Notes under the pieces: model-generated
What the model saw: the letters and a program-made list of their open reading frames with translations, nothing else
Database searches by the model: none
What the model was told of the DNA's origin: nothing
Origin: Cymodocea nodosa
Lineage: Eukaryota > Streptophyta > Magnoliopsida > Alismatales > Cymodoceaceae
Assembly (NCBI GenBank): GCA_036874045.1
Contig: CM072337.1
Coordinates: forward strand, 2,852,001 to 2,916,000
DNA length: 64,000 bases
Reading direction: 5' to 3'
Position numbers and translations under genes: made by a program
In this document: piece after piece, positions 1 through 12,140 of the stretch
Layout of the letters: the number at the start of each line of letters is the position of its first letter
Numbering within the stretch: the first letter of the stretch is position 1

Positions 1-1657
1 TTTAATTTTCTCTTTTTCTCTTACAGTCTTCGAATAAGCTTCATTTCTAAATTCTTCTAATTCAATTAGTTGCATTTTCTTATTTTCAGCAGCTTGATTT
101 AAATTCTTCATATGCTAACTTCATTACTCTAGTTTTACAATTTATAACAACCCCTAATGTTGCTAAAAATGGCCTTCTCAAAATTAAAGATGTATCACTA
201 TTTTTATGCTTAATTTGTTGGGAATCCAAAATTACAATATCAATAGGATATATAAAATTTTTGATTTTAATTAAGACATCCTCTATTTTTCCTCTAGGGT
301 ATCTTATACTTCTATCAGCTAATTGAATAACCATACTAGTAGGAGTTAAGCATTCTAATCCTAAGGATGCAAATATATCACTTGGTATAACATTTATACC
401 TGCACCTAGGTCTATTAATGTTCTTTCTAGAATGGTATTTCCTATGGTGCATGATATAACAGGGATTCCAGGATCAGATAACTTTTTAGGAATTTGTGGC
501 AGAAATAGGGAACTATTTTGCTCAGCTAAAAAGACATTCCTAAGAACTTTTCACTCTCTTTTCTTAGTACACCAATCCTTAAGAAATTTAGCACAAGGTG
601 GCATTTTCTGCAATAGATCTAACAAAGGAATGTTAACTTGTACTTTTTCAAAAATTTCTTTGATTTTTTCTTATTTTTCAGGAATTGTTTGTTGTAATCT
701 TTCAGGATAGGGTGCTAAAGATTTTGATTTCAAAGACTCTTTTTCTTTCAATTGATTTGTTTGATCATTTTTAGCTTCATTCGCAGATTCAGATTGTTCT
801 TCAGTGATTTTTAGATTTTCAGCTATTACATTTTCATTATCATTTTGATTTTTACTCTTATCCACCTTCATATCATTTCCATTTTGAGTTCTTGGTGGTA
901 TATTAGTTCTAGATCTTAATGTTACACATACATCTTCTAGATTTTCATTACTTTCATGATGTTTTTGTATATCATTTTCGTGATTATGATCTTCAATTGT
1001 TTTTAGTTTTAAAGTACATTCTTTAAATTCTCTTGCATTAGTATTTTCTGTTTGCTGTATATTTTACAAATTATGCAAGTTTATAACATTATAATTTTCA
1101 TTGTCCTATTGCATAACTTGTATTTTCATTGCATTTTCGTCTAATGCTTTTAATTTTATTTCTAGATCATCTAATTTCGTTGCATTGACTTGATCAATTT
1201 TCTTTATGGTTTTTTCAGTTTCATAAATTATATCCCTTTTAGGTTCTGAATATGCCTTCTTATAGTTTAATTGGTTGACTTCTTGTTGTTGACACACAAA
1301 GTGTTCCAGTTTGTCTAGATTTTGCTCTATGCTATGCACCAATCTGTCATTGCTATCCCAAACTTCAGTGTCTCTCATCATATTATACATTCTATATTGA
1401 CCATTAGTTGGGTAAACTATAGGATTCTCATACTCGGCTCTATTATATTGAGGATAATTCATTTGTTGTTCATGGGATCTAACCATCTGTAAACGTCTCA
1501 ATTTCAAACAGTCAGAAATGTCGTGTTCTTCAGAATTGCAAAATTCACATATGCTAATTATAGGTTTCAGAAATCTTTGAGCATAAGCATATGTCATATT
1601 CTCAATTACAGAAGAAAACATACAACTCTGGCTATTAAAATAAAACAGCTCTAACAA
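1..1657 (-). pseudogene. Athila-like Ty3/gypsy gag-protease-pol, decayed, runs off left edge
   Basis: One minus-strand frame can be followed from 1657 to about 105. It starts with a truncated gag that has a CCHC zinc knuckle (C-X2-C-X4-H-X4-C, about 1518-1560). The gag C-terminal stretch VCVTLRSR (around 905-925) and SDPGIPVISCTIGN (around 440-485) follow. An aspartic-protease site DLGAG lies near 395-410, then RRPFLATLGVVI (about 165-200). The D-L-G-A form and ELEEFRNEAY after a frameshift near 105 are typical of the Athila lineage. In-frame stops lie at 1106-1108, 1064-1066, 671-673 and 551-553. The zinc knuckle is only about 150 bp from the primer-binding site, so most of the gag N-terminus is deleted. 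RT and integrase would lie beyond position 1. The element cannot encode its own proteins. Confidence 0.85.
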
Positions 1658-1686
1658 TTGCTTATATCAATTCAATTCAATTCAAT

Positions 1687-1704
1687 TCTCCGGCAACGAC
1701 GCCA
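1687..1704 (-). other. Primer-binding site of the Athila-like element (tRNA-Asp type)
   Basis: On the minus strand the sequence reads TGGCGTCGTTGCCGGAGA. It closely matches the tRNA-Asp-complementary primer site (TGGCGCCGTTGCCGGGGA) used by Athila-type elements. It lies 7 bp inside the LTR edge, which fixes the orientation and the LTR boundary. Confidence 0.8.
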
Positions 1705-1711
1705 TAAAACT

Positions 1712-3921
1712 TGTTTGGTTTTCCCAGCACTACACTAGAAAAACATGGATTTGTTACTTCTGTTTTTACTTAGTTAATTTATCTTTATGCCTATTCTCTC
1801 TTTTAGAAGTAAACAAACAACCTTTAATACAATTTAGATATTAATTCCAATTTGTACTTTTAACTACAAGTACACAGTGTCTATTGTATCAATGTGTAAG
1901 TACAGGTCGATCCCATAGGGAATTGGAGATGAACTTGAGAACTATTCATTTGTTAAAAATCAAATTTATATATTCAATAAACTTTCCGTTGATTTATAGT
2001 TAACTCAACAGACTAAGTTCGTTGAGTTATGGCTAACTCAACAGACTAACCTCGTGGACTTAAGTTAACTTCACGAGCTTGTCTTTTCTATTTAATACTG
2101 CTATTTACAGAGGAATTCGGCCAACCATTGAGTGATTCCATAGATTGTAAATAACATCAATTAAGCTCTTTAATGTTAGTTAATATTGGATTTATCATTA
2201 AGCAATACTAACATTCAGATAATTCAAACAGTAACCATTAAAATCTTTAAGTCTTTTGAACGAATCAATTTCAGTAAACTGTAAAACTAAAATAAACATA
2301 AAACAATCACAACACTGACAAAGATAACATTAATCACGATACAACACAAACAATACAACACTCAAATACAATATACAAACATAGATAAATTGTTTTTGGT
2401 ATTTTTGTTTTAATATGAACATGGAAATGGGCGATAGGTGAAATGTAAAGTAATCTCACTTGACAGTAAATACTTCTGACATTACTTGCAACGTGATTAC
2501 ACCATTGAAAATTAAACCACTTACAATCCTGTCTCCTCTCCCTATAGAATCACGAGTCCAAAATTGCAAGATGATCTCCTCTTCAGCATACAGGCATCAA
2601 CCTGAAGCCAAGGCTAAAAGTTTTACGATCTCCTGAAATATGAGTCGACGCTTGGTGAAAATGGTTTCCCTTCCCGCGACGCGATCACTCCTCACAGTGG
2701 TTGTAAAACACTATGTTTGGCTCGGAATCGACCCGACATCAGGCAAGTATCCTCACTGACCTCCGATGGTTGGTGATTATGGTGGTGATGATGGTGATGA
2801 TGATGGTTGGTGTGGTACTTCAGAGAATTGCGACGCCAATCCTCCTCTACATACACTGTCCGCTCATCGATCACACACTTCTTCTTTTTTTCTTCTTTTC
2901 TTTTATATTTCTTCAGTAGTAACTGCTTCTGCTTGAATGGTCGGTTGTATTTCCTTCATTCATATCAACGGCGATGCTTTCTTCTCCCTACGCGATTGAA
3001 TTCCTGCGTGATACGTGCAAACATGGTTTTTCTCTTCCAACTATCTGTTCCTACAACCACTATAGTGGCATATTAGAAAATATATAGTTCGTAGAGTTAC
3101 AGATAATCCAACAGTCTTTCTTCGTTGATTTAACTATAAAACATGTGCATAAATTTAACTATCCGATGCTCAGATGCATTTCAGATACTTATAAACTTAA
3201 CTATCCAATGCTCAGATGCATTTCGGATAGTTACAGCTAACTCACTGATATATAACTTAAGTAAATCTACCAGATCTCAACACGTGTCAGCAGTAGTTTA
3301 ATCATAAAATAACATTTTGGAGAGTTACAGGTCTAACTATCCGATGCTTAGATGCATTTCGGATAGTTACAGCTAACTCACTGAAAATCCACTTAAGTCA
3401 ATTTCCCAAAACATGACACGTGTTCTTCAGCTATTTTATAAATAAAAAGAGATTTCGGAGAGTTACAAAGATAACTATCTGATGCCCAACTGCAATTTCA
3501 GATAGTTATAGATAACTCATCGAAAGTTCACTTAAGCAATTCATTATGGTTTCGACACGTGTACTTCAGGAAATAATAAAATATTCTCTCAAAACATAAA
3601 TGTTCGACAATTTAAGCATAACTATCCGATACATATTCGGTCTATTAAACATAATTGTCCGAATTTGTTCGGTATGTTAAACATAACTGTCCGAAATATC
3701 AGAATATTCAGATACTTAAGAATTTCACAGTCTACAACTTACCGACAGTTCATAAATGTACTAAATTAACATTAATTCCCCCCAAATTAAGCATATTCTT
3801 CAATTAAAGCATATAACAGTGCAATTATAACTTAATGGCTTAATTCTTATATGATAAGCTAAATATTATGCAATTAACCATCATTTAACCGTTAATAATA
3901 TGTACTTTTTCATTCTAAACA
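1712..3921 (-). repeat. LTR of the Athila-like element (about 2.2 kb)
   Basis: Next to the primer-binding site, the sequence opens with TG at 1712 and closes with CA at 3921, so the minus-strand LTR reads TGTTTAGAATG...AAACCAAACA. It holds a TATA-like ATATAAAAG (minus, about 2903-2911) conserved in the inverted second copy. The motif GGTCGATCCCATAGGGAA near 1908, a motif seen in Athila LTRs, is also present. The boundary at 3921 rests on the TG/CA rule and on where similarity to the second copy ends; no TSD was found. His-codon-like CAT/ATG runs at 2765-2810 make spurious ORFs. Confidence 0.65.
3075..3700 (-). repeat. Tandem cis-module repeats in the U3 of the Athila-like LTR
   Basis: At least three degenerate units, 135-140 bp apart, each contain CTTAAG (3256, 3391, 3531) and a G-box CACGTG (3281, 3417, 3556). 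Each is followed on the plus strand by a TTTCGGAGAGTTACA-like segment and AACTATCCGATG. The same module occurs in the SIRE-like LTRs at 50544-52364 and 55302-57128. In the inverted LTR copy at 4395-5340 this block is absent. Confidence 0.75.
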
Positions 3922-4045
3922 AGCGTAGGTGACAAAGGAGCACAGTGGAGGAGCGTAGGTGGAGAGATGATTGTAGGTGGAGAGACGAGCATAGGAGGTA
4001 GATGAGGATAGCAGAGGAGTGTAGGTGGAGAGACAAGCGTCAAGT
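3922..4045. repeat. Degenerate minisatellite, unit near GAGCGTAGGTGGAGAGAC
   Basis: About five to six imperfect copies of a purine-rich 18-30 bp unit (GCGTAGGTGGAGAGA variants) sit between the two inverted LTR copies. No coding potential is seen. Confidence 0.6.
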
Positions 4046-4420
4046 GTGACGAGAAGGTTTTGGAAATTGAATTCCAACCTTTTAGATTGAGAATTTATTT
4101 TCCCAACCTTTACACATGATTGGAATTCAATTTCTCAAGGAATTTGAATTCCAAAATGCACAAATACCTCATGACTCAGAATTTGATGGAAAAAATTTTC
4201 AATTCCATCAAATTATGAGTGCACAAACCCCACCTATATATTACTTCTTTTTTGCATAGAATACATAATTTGTTTATACAATTGATCAATTACTCTTTTT
4301 CTTTGTTTTATACTCAAATTATTAGTACAACATATATCATCATCTTCAATAATGATAAGGAGCTTCAATAAGTGGATCATCAACATTCATTTTATTTAGA
4401 ATGAAATTATGTATAATATT
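4046..4420 (-). mobile_element. PIF/Harbinger-like remnant
   Basis: Two observations support this. The plus sequence at about 4210-4235 ends in GAGTGCACAAACCCC, the right-end terminus seen in Harbinger/Tourist MITEs and again at 12121-12134. The minus strand at about 4345-4415 translates to IIHNFILNKMNVDDPLIEA, which resembles the conserved C-terminus of PIF/Harbinger transposases (HNFI...DDPL). Stops follow at once. Twelve bases at 4395-4406 also match the LTR start, so the border with the next feature is ambiguous. Confidence 0.45.
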
Positions 4421-5340
4421 AGTAGTTAAGGAATGGTTAATTGTATGGTATTTAGCTTATCATACAAGAATTAAGCCATTATGTAACAATTATATAATTC
4501 TAAGCCTTAATTAAAGAATATGCATAAAGGAATTAGTGGTTAATTAAGTATCATTTATAAATGAATTAGAAATTACTTCTTTTACATATCAAGTGTTAAA
4601 TGTTATATAAATATTTGTTTTACTAAACTACAGAACTGGACGAGTCCATTGAGTTACAGTTAAGTTAATGGAGTAAATACGTTAAGTAACACTAACTCCA
4701 CGAACCAATTAGTTTTTAATATTTGATTGTGAACAATTGCAGGAAATTCGAAGGAAACCACTCTACACGAATCATGCCATGATCTAAAACATAGAATGAA
4801 TAAGTAATCACCATCGTTAATGTGAAGGAAGGAAATCTAACTAGTGATTTTGGCAGAAGTAGTTAATATTGAAGGAAATATAAAAGAAAAAGAACGAAGA
4901 AGGGGAGGGAGAACTGTGTTAATTAAAGAAAGCATCAGACGTTTCTTGAACTCCCACCAATTTCATCATCCACCATCCATCGAAGGTGTGTGAGGATACT
5001 TTCCAAATGTTGAGTTGATTCTAAGTCAAATACGGTGATTGACAACCACTATGAAGAGTAATTGCGTTATAGGAAGGAAAAACATTTTTACCAAGCATTG
5101 ACTCATCTCTCAAGAGACAATAAAACTTTTAGTTTTGATTTCAAGTTGATGCTATTATGCTGAAGAGGAAATCAACAAGTGGAAACAAAACTCATTATAA
5201 AAGTCTAGGTTCACAATCTAGTAAGGAGAGGAACACTTGATAATAAGTGGTTAAGTTTTAAGTAGTATAATCGCGTCATATGTAGTGACAAAAATTTCTT
5301 ACTATCAATAGGAAATTTTACCTTTCATCATTTGCTCGTC
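4395..5340 (+). repeat. Second, inverted copy of the Athila-like LTR, internally deleted
   Basis: Read on the plus strand, this stretch aligns with the minus strand of 3921 down to about 2410. Shared stretches include TTTAGCTTATCATA (near 4455), AATATAAAAGAAAA (near 4875), GTGAGGATACTT, TTGACAACCACTATGAAGAG and GCTGAAGAGGAAATC. It lacks the U3 tandem modules and the last 700 bp of the LTR. It has no adjoining coding region, so it is a solo or truncated LTR older than, or duplicated from, the copy at 1712-3921. Confidence 0.7.
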
Positions 5341-7600
5341 TAAATGAAGGAAACAAAACTCATTATCTATTTTTATAGTTATTGAATCTATGTTGTATCA
5401 TTTATATTTGTATTGTTAGTAGTGTAGAATGTTTTGTGTTTATTTCATTTCAGTTATAAATTTCAAGTAATTCATTTACAAAATTTTTAAGTAAATCTTC
5501 TTAATCTACCTTTCTAATGAAATTATAGAAAAGAAAACATGCTAGAATAATTTTTGTCTATGTATTAAATGGAAATAACATACATCCCTATCAAATGATA
5601 AACTGTTACTTAATCACTCTAAATATATATTCTATCATGATTCTCAATTTTGAATATTTATAATTAAAATTCTCTACCACACTATTAGGAAGTGATAACA
5701 TATAAATGATCATATTTTTGTAAATGATAACAAATACCTTTGAATGGAAAAATACATTCTAAGCAATTTAGAAAATTTGCATCTACCAAATAAAACTTAT
5801 TTGTACAACATTTCCAACAATGTAATATTTAATTAGAAACACATTAACATCATAAGTAATTTCATACCAGACTTTAGGTGGATGTGGTGAAGTAGCATTC
5901 TATAATATTTGAATGTCTGTAGTTAATTCTTCCTATCATGTAATAATATAAATAATTTTTATATTGAAATTACAAGTTGTTAAGACATTTTACATCAATT
6001 CTCTTTTTCTATTTCTAAATTTAGTATTTTCTTTTTCAAAAATTATGGTCTTGACATATATATCATTGATATTGTCAATGTAATTCTAATTAGAAAAAAT
6101 TAAGCACTATTAATTTCATAACAAATACTATTAATGAATTAAAAAATAACATAATTTAATGAATATATTATCTTAAAGTATGAGAATACATTTGGGCAAT
6201 GGTCAAAGATATAAAGGCATCGTGAGTCATAGAAGATGTTGAGTGTTGTGGGTTGTGGAAGTGTTGGGCGTCATGCGTGAATCAAGGAAGATGATTGAAG
6301 ATATTGTAGATGAAAAAGATGTACAAGCTCCCACTTAAACTTTATTTTTCATCATTTCTTGGGCATTTTTGACTTCCTCCGTCTTTCTTGCTTTCTTTGC
6401 TTTCTTTGATGTTTCTATTTCATTACTAGGATTTTTACAATAAGTTTAATATATTTTAGTAAACTTTTATTATTAAATTTCATAGCAACAAAACTAATTT
6501 TTAAAAAAATTTCTCTAACAACTTTTCCTAATGTCACACATGTTAACTCTAAGGGGATTTGTGTAATTAAAAATAAGGGAAAATTAAAGGAAAGGAAATG
6601 ACAAGAAAAGTTTTTCAACTATTTTTTGTGTTTGTATTAATAGAAACGAAGGAAGATGATTTTTCATTGTTTTCTTATGTATTAAAAAAAATGTTTTATG
6701 TTGTTTTCCACTTCATCTTTTTGAAAATGATAAAAATCAATACAAACCTATAATATAATAAATAATATATAATTATAATAAATTAAAATATAATAATTAT
6801 AATAATAAATAATAACATTAACATAATATCAAGAAGTATGATTATAATAAATAAATAAATAACATATTATAATTATAATAGATTAAAATAAATAATAATG
6901 ATGAAGAATGATACTAGATTATAATACATAATGTTATAAGAATAAATAATACATTAACATATTCAATAACTTAATAATATGTTAAATGATTAAGATTAAT
7001 TCCAACACAGCTTAATAATATTAAATAATTCTTTAACATATTATTTCTGAAAAAATTTAGACTGTAATGAATAATGTTAGTTTATGTTAATTACAAAGGT
7101 AATTATTTCACATGTTATATTTGTATTTAATGAAATGTTAATATATACTATAATATTCAAAATATTACTTTTCAAATATAATATTTTTTAATTTATTATT
7201 TAAATTTTTAAAAATTATTAACTTTTCAATTTTCTATCATTTTTGTCTAAGTTGACAATAATTTTGTTAATTTATTATTTAATATTTTAAAAATGATTAA
7301 ATAATGTATTTTTTATCATTTCTTACAACTACTATACATATACCTTAATTTTCACTTTTCAATCATTTTCTCTTATACATAAATGACTTTATATTTTTTT
7401 GTCATATATCTTATTGTTTTCATTTCTCACCATTTTTATTATTTCCTATCATTTCATTCCTTTACGAAAAATATACACAGAGAAACTCTAATATTTTAAA
7501 AACCTATAACTTAAAAAGTGTTGTGATACTATTTGTGGATCCATTTGTACGGATCATTGCCGGATGAAAAGTCGCTCCCGTTTACCCGAGTAGATTTGGA
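5341..7600. other. AT-rich intergenic DNA
   Basis: No supported gene is visible. 6740-7070 is low-complexity TAA/ATT-rich sequence. The GC-rich 5' leader of the next gene begins near 7540. Short ORFs here look random. Confidence 0.6.
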
Positions 7601-7671
7601 GATAGAGATTGGTGGGGGGGAGCTTCGGCCGTCGTCGGGGAAAGGCAAAACGGGAAGGAATGAGCGGGATG

Positions 7672-8056
7672 ATGAACACAGACATAACGGCGGCGGAGAA
7701 GCCGGAGTACCCGGTGATCGACCGTAACCCGCCCTTCACAAAGACGGTTGGGAACTTCAATGCCCTCGACTACCTCCGCTTCTCCACCATCACCAGCATC
7801 TCCGTCGCCGTCGGCTACCTCTCCGGTCAGATCATCGCCCATTCCTCCCCCTTCATTATTTCTTCCTCTCACCATAACCCTAGTGCTTCTTACGGGTTGA
7901 ATTCCAGGCATCAAGCCCAACATTAGGGGCCCCTCGATGGTAACCGGTGGATTGATCGGGGTGATGGGCGGTTTCATGTACGCGTACCAAAACTCCGCCG
8001 GCAGACTCATGGGGTTCTTCCCCAATGATGGCGAGGTAGCGCGTTACAAGAAGTAG
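7672..8056 (+). CDS. NADH:ubiquinone oxidoreductase (complex I) 20.9 kDa subunit-like
   Basis: A small accessory subunit of plant mitochondrial complex I. Two exons, 7672-7825 and 7908-8056, flank an 82-bp GT-AG intron (GTCAG...CCAG) and give 100 aa. The protein opens MNTDITAAEKPEYPVIDRNPP and continues VGNFNALDYLRFSTIT. It then has a Gly-rich hydrophobic stretch (VTGGLIGVMGGFMYAYQNSAGR) with features of a membrane segment and ends FFPNDGEVARYKK. This matches, from memory, the plant 20.9 kDa complex I subunit, usually a little over 100 aa. In-frame ATGs at 7609, 7660 and 7669 lie upstream. 7672 is chosen because family members start MNTDIT. Exons are GC-rich, unlike the flanks. Reading through the intron would give a false C-terminus. 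Confidence 0.88.
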
Positions 8057-8630
8057 GAGGCCCTAATCTGATAGATACCGTGTGTTTGTTAGTTTCTTCT
8101 TCTCGTTGAACATTATCTTTGTTATTTTCGATGAATAAGTTTGAAAGGAAAAACTTTCGGCTCTCTGCATTGATGGATGCTAGACTAATCATGGAGAGTC
8201 TTTGATATGCTACTCTTTGTTGTTGCCATTCATCACGCCATATTTGAGCCCATTGAAATACTTTTAGTTATCAAGAAAATTGTTTTTATTTTCCTTGTTC
8301 CTATCTTAAGGTCTTTCCCTGTAGTTTTATGAACTACTCAATGTGTATTCTAAAAGCAGTCAACAATAATTTCATTAAGTTTTTAACATCTATGTCAGGC
8401 CATTTTAAATATTTTCTTCATATTCTATTGCTTCTTCTAAAGAGACACAAGAGATTTGCTCATGCTTCAATATTCACAAATTTTTATTTTCCTTGTTCTA
8501 CTCAATCCTTATGTCCACTACATGCATGCATGTGTATATATGCATGTGTGCACGTGCAAATATAGTTCCCTAGTTTTATAAAACCTGTTCCAGAAATACA
8601 CATGAATCATCTAATTGACAATAATATTGG
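8057..8630. other. 3' flank of the complex I gene and intergenic DNA
   Basis: This probably includes the 3' UTR (GATGAATAAG near 8128 is a candidate polyadenylation region). 8520-8560 is a short purine-pyrimidine run of GCATGCATGTGTATATATGC type. No gene is seen. Confidence 0.45.
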
Positions 8631-8639
8631 AGTAAATTC

Positions 8640-9345
8640 TCCAAGTTTAAGGTTGAGGCTGCAGCCTTATTTCAAGGGCTGCGAACGTTCATGAACTAAG
8701 GCCTTCCAACCAATATTATAGAAGTAGAAGTTGATTCTCATAGCATATGCCAAGCCATTATGGAGAATTACTGTCCTAACAGGCAAATATGGTACAACAT
8801 TATCACTCTTATAAAGCAATTCTGGAATGTCTTGTTTGTGTTAGGGAGACTAATAGCATGGATGATAAATTGGCTAAGTTGGGGATTAGGACACCGCAAA
8901 GCAATTTTTATAGCAGCTTCAATGACCTTCCTTAAGAGATTAGAGGTCAGATTTGGGCTGACAATCATGATGTTCCAAATTCCAAAAGAAGTTGGATTTA
9001 GTCTCAAGTTGTTGGATTCTTTCAACAATTTGCTCTCCATCCTCAATAGTCTTGTCTGTTTTGCTCTAGATGTTTGGATGAAGCTGTGTGGACTTCTGAC
9101 TCTTGGGTTGATTTCCTATTAGATCACCCTTTGTAGCTTGTGTTCCTAGTTCTGGTTGTACTCTTTTTTAGCCTGGAGTCCACCCTCTTTGGTGATCCAT
9201 TTTGATCCAGATGTTTGTTTTGGTTGCTTTGGTCTTTTAATACTTTTGTGTGGGGTTTTAGCCTATTCCCCTCTACTTTTACATTTCTTTTTCTTGGGCT
9301 TTCATCCCATAAATAGATTGGAGAACTTTTATTTAAAAAAAATTC
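8640..9345 (+). mobile_element. 3' end of an L1-like LINE with RNase H remnant
   Basis: With frameshifts and stops, the plus strand encodes pieces of a plant LINE RNase H (RVT_3) domain. These include EAAALFQGLR, IIEVEVDSHSICQAIM and RETNSMDDKLAKLG, the last matching the conserved RE-N-ADxLAKLG end motif. A T-rich, non-coding 3' tail follows to about 9345 (TTTATTTAAAAAAAATTC). It is 5'-truncated, as is usual for LINEs, and dead. Confidence 0.7.
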
Positions 9346-9730
9346 TCCAAGTTTACCTCCCACTCTTGTACAAATAAATGACCTCTTCAAGTGGCATGGT
9401 TTGGTCATTACTTCTTGTGTAGCAAGAATTATCTTATCAACTAAGATGTAGGCTTTTGGAGCCAATGAGTGTGGGCTCAATGAATGTTGCCAAGTAAATT
9501 AGGCCAGCATTGTCATGATGGTGCATAAGGAAATCACACAATTTACCTTTGGGGAATTAGTGTGGGCCTCTTGAATATCCATGTCATCCTTGAGAGCATA
9601 CAAACCAATTGCACTTGACTCGATTAAAAGGGCTCCTCAAACAAGGGAATGCAAGGAAGACCACTTGAGTTTAAAATATGCTTGTGAAATGGCAATGACC
9701 CTTGATGGTGCCCTACGTTAGTTGGTTGTG

Positions 9731-10188
9731 GCAATTGGTGTTATCTTATGTGAATAGGGTGCACTTAAGAAGTAAAAGGCCATAGAAAAAATACCATGGC
9801 TTGCAAAGTTTTCGTTTGATTCTTGGGAAGGTGACCAAGATATCAGAGAGTCAACTATATCTAGGAGATACCTAGGGTAATCATAAAACACAAGGGTGAT
9901 GAATTTATAAAAGTAAAGAGGCAAAGAAGGAGATGCATCAAAATAAAATAACATAATATGCAATTGGTGTAATCTTATGTGAATAGGGTGCACTTAAGAA
10001 GTAAAAGGCCATAGAAAAAATACCATGGCTTGCAAAGTTTTTGTTTGATTCTTGGGAAGGTGACCAAGATATCAGAGAGTCAACTATATCTAGGAGATAC
10101 CTAGGGTAATCATAAAACACAAGGGTGATGAATTTATAAAAGTAAAGAGGCAAAGAAGGAGATGCATCAAAATAAAATAACATAATAT
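9731..10188. repeat. Tandem duplication, 2 x 229 bp
   Basis: 9731-9959 and 9960-10188 are nearly identical. I see two differences: GGTGTTATC versus GGTGTAATC, and TTTTCGTT versus TTTTTGTT. The near-identity points to a recent duplication. The unit itself is not recognised, and the minus-strand ORFs in it are simply repeated. Flanks 9346-9730 and 10189-10385 hold nothing I can identify. Confidence 0.9.
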
Positions 10189-10385
10189 GCTCACCTTCAT
10201 GGTATGAAGGTGACTAATGCATAGGTTTGATCACTTTAGTCTTGGAGACCTGACCTTTGTAGAAGAAGACAACCCTTTGCCAATGTAGTTCTTTTAACAT
10301 AGCCTAAAGTCACTCATGAGGGTACTAGTTAGTGCCAACATCTATGTTGATTGCAACTTGTTATTTCACATCTTCTCCTTGGAAA

Positions 10386-11409
10386 TGATAGGATCGGCGG
10401 CTTCACTAAAGGAAGATGAATAGTAAATTTTAATTATCTATTTGCATGAAACCTCAATTCAAATTTTGTTTAAAAATAAATCGTGTAAAGAATGAATAAC
10501 ATTGAAAATAAAATTTGATATCACACACATAGAAAAGGAGACAAAAGTTTTTATAGTAATTTTCTTATTGGGTATGTCAACTCCTCAAGTACCTTCACTA
10601 ACTTTAGGTGTTTTTGGTTTACACCCAACCTTACAAATTTACAAGGCACTGACCTTGTTATCTAGGTGCTCCACAAGCTAACACTACAACCTAATCCCTT
10701 GCAAAGAACTGACCTTGCAAGCACCACTTCACCAATGTGAAGTCCTTTCACTACAGTCTAGTGAGTTAAGCAAATCAGATCAATATGAAAATAATTAATT
10801 TCAGGTGGAAAACACAAAGAACAAAACTCAAAAGGATTAAGCTTTTCTCAAAAAGAAAATGTAGACAATTACAAAAATTGAAAGTTGTTTATTTGAAAAC
10901 AAATACAAAAATCCTCTACTTTATGTATTGTACTTCCTACTCTTCTTGTGCTCTTGCTTTTGACGTTGTATTTCTTGATCTTTTTGATCTTTGTGTATTA
11001 TCTAATTTTTGGATTTTTTTGAATTAATTGATGATCATCATTACAGCTCAATTTATAGAACTTTTTGATTTTGAATTTTAAACATAAAGAGCTTCATTTT
11101 GCACAACAATTCTTGAATTTTTGTGATTTGAATAATAAGCCTTCTAATCTAATTCTTTGAATTAATTCTAACCTACAACATCAATGATACAAAAACTACT
11201 TCACAGTATTTTTTGTGATTTTTTAATGGTGATCCATGTTTATTTCATGATATGTTGTGTTTATTTATGGTATGCCATGTTTATTTCACAGTATGTTGTG
11301 TTTTAATCATGGTAAATGTAAGATATATTTGATCCAAGATGTAGTAAATATCGAACTTATAATTTAAGTGTTTAATCATCAACAATATATATAAAGAATT
11401 TTCCTAACA
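10386..11409 (-). mobile_element. SIRE-like Ty1/copia solo LTR with TSD GGAAA
   Basis: The element starts TGATAGGATCGGCGGC at 10386 and ends TTTTCCTAACA at 11409. Perfect 5-bp direct repeats GGAAA flank it at 10381-10385 and 11410-11414. Its start resembles the LTR at 50544 (TGTTAGGATCGGTAGGCTCACC). A TATA-like TCTATAAATTGA on the minus strand (about 11045-11060) supports minus orientation. Near 11195-11310 there are short repeats of a GTTTATTTCATGGTATG type. No internal region adjoins it, so it is a solo LTR. Confidence 0.85.
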
Positions 11410-11693
11410 GGAAAGAGGTTGAGTTTTAATCTCCTATCTCTAATGTATTTTGGTGAAACTCTAATAGTGTTGTCATTCTCTTGAAGTTACAAGTTTTCAC
11501 GAATGGAGATGTTATTTAAGTCCTTCATGAAAACATTTGTCATATAATTATCCCACCAAATCCCATAATGCCTGAAAAAAAATTTCTTTCATATATTAGA
11601 GGGGATGTAGAATTTTTCATTTGTATAACTTAACATATACATACCAATATAACAGGATGAGCCAATGATCAATGTTATCTTTGAAGAGCCTTA

Positions 11694-12137
11694 GGAGGGG
11701 TTTGTACATGTGGAATTGAATGGAAAGGAAAAAAATTTCTATCTAATTCCGTAAAGAGACTGTTTGTGCATCTATGGAATTTACTTTTCAATGAAAAGTG
11801 AATTTCATCCCTTTAGTAAATCTCGAAATTTGTTTTTCGAGTCCAAAGGGTTAGAAATTAAATTTTGTCTCACTCATCATCCTTCTTTCTATGTCTCCTA
11901 CTTGTGTGTTTGACTTTCATGAAAGGCTATGATGAAATTGTTGGAGAGAAAAAGAGGGAGAGAGAGCTCTCTCTAATTACTTCAATTTATTACTTAAAAA
12001 TTTCATTAAAAATTAATTCTATTTAATTCTGTTATATGCATAAATACCTAAATTTTAATTTTTGTCAAATTTCTGAACGTACACAAATATTCCATTAAAT
12101 TCTACAGAATTCAAATTCTAAGTGCACAAACCCCTTT
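11694..12137. mobile_element. Tourist/Harbinger-type MITE, 444 bp, TSD TTA
   Basis: Terminal inverted repeats are GGAGGGGTTTGTACATG at the left and, on the opposite strand, AAAGGGGTTTGTGCACTT at the right. TTA flanks both ends (11691-11693 and 12138-12140). This is the target preference of PIF/Harbinger elements. No transposase is inside. GAGAGAGAGCTCTCTCT near 11958-11980 is a short internal palindrome. Confidence 0.75.
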
Positions 12138-12140
12138 TTA

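Noticed and set aside
2692..2874. His-rich ORF
   Set aside because: Caused by a CAT/ATG simple run inside the Athila-like LTR.
7554..8025. Long minus-strand ORFs over the complex I gene
   Set aside because: Antisense shadows of GC-rich exons; the plus-strand product matches a known family.
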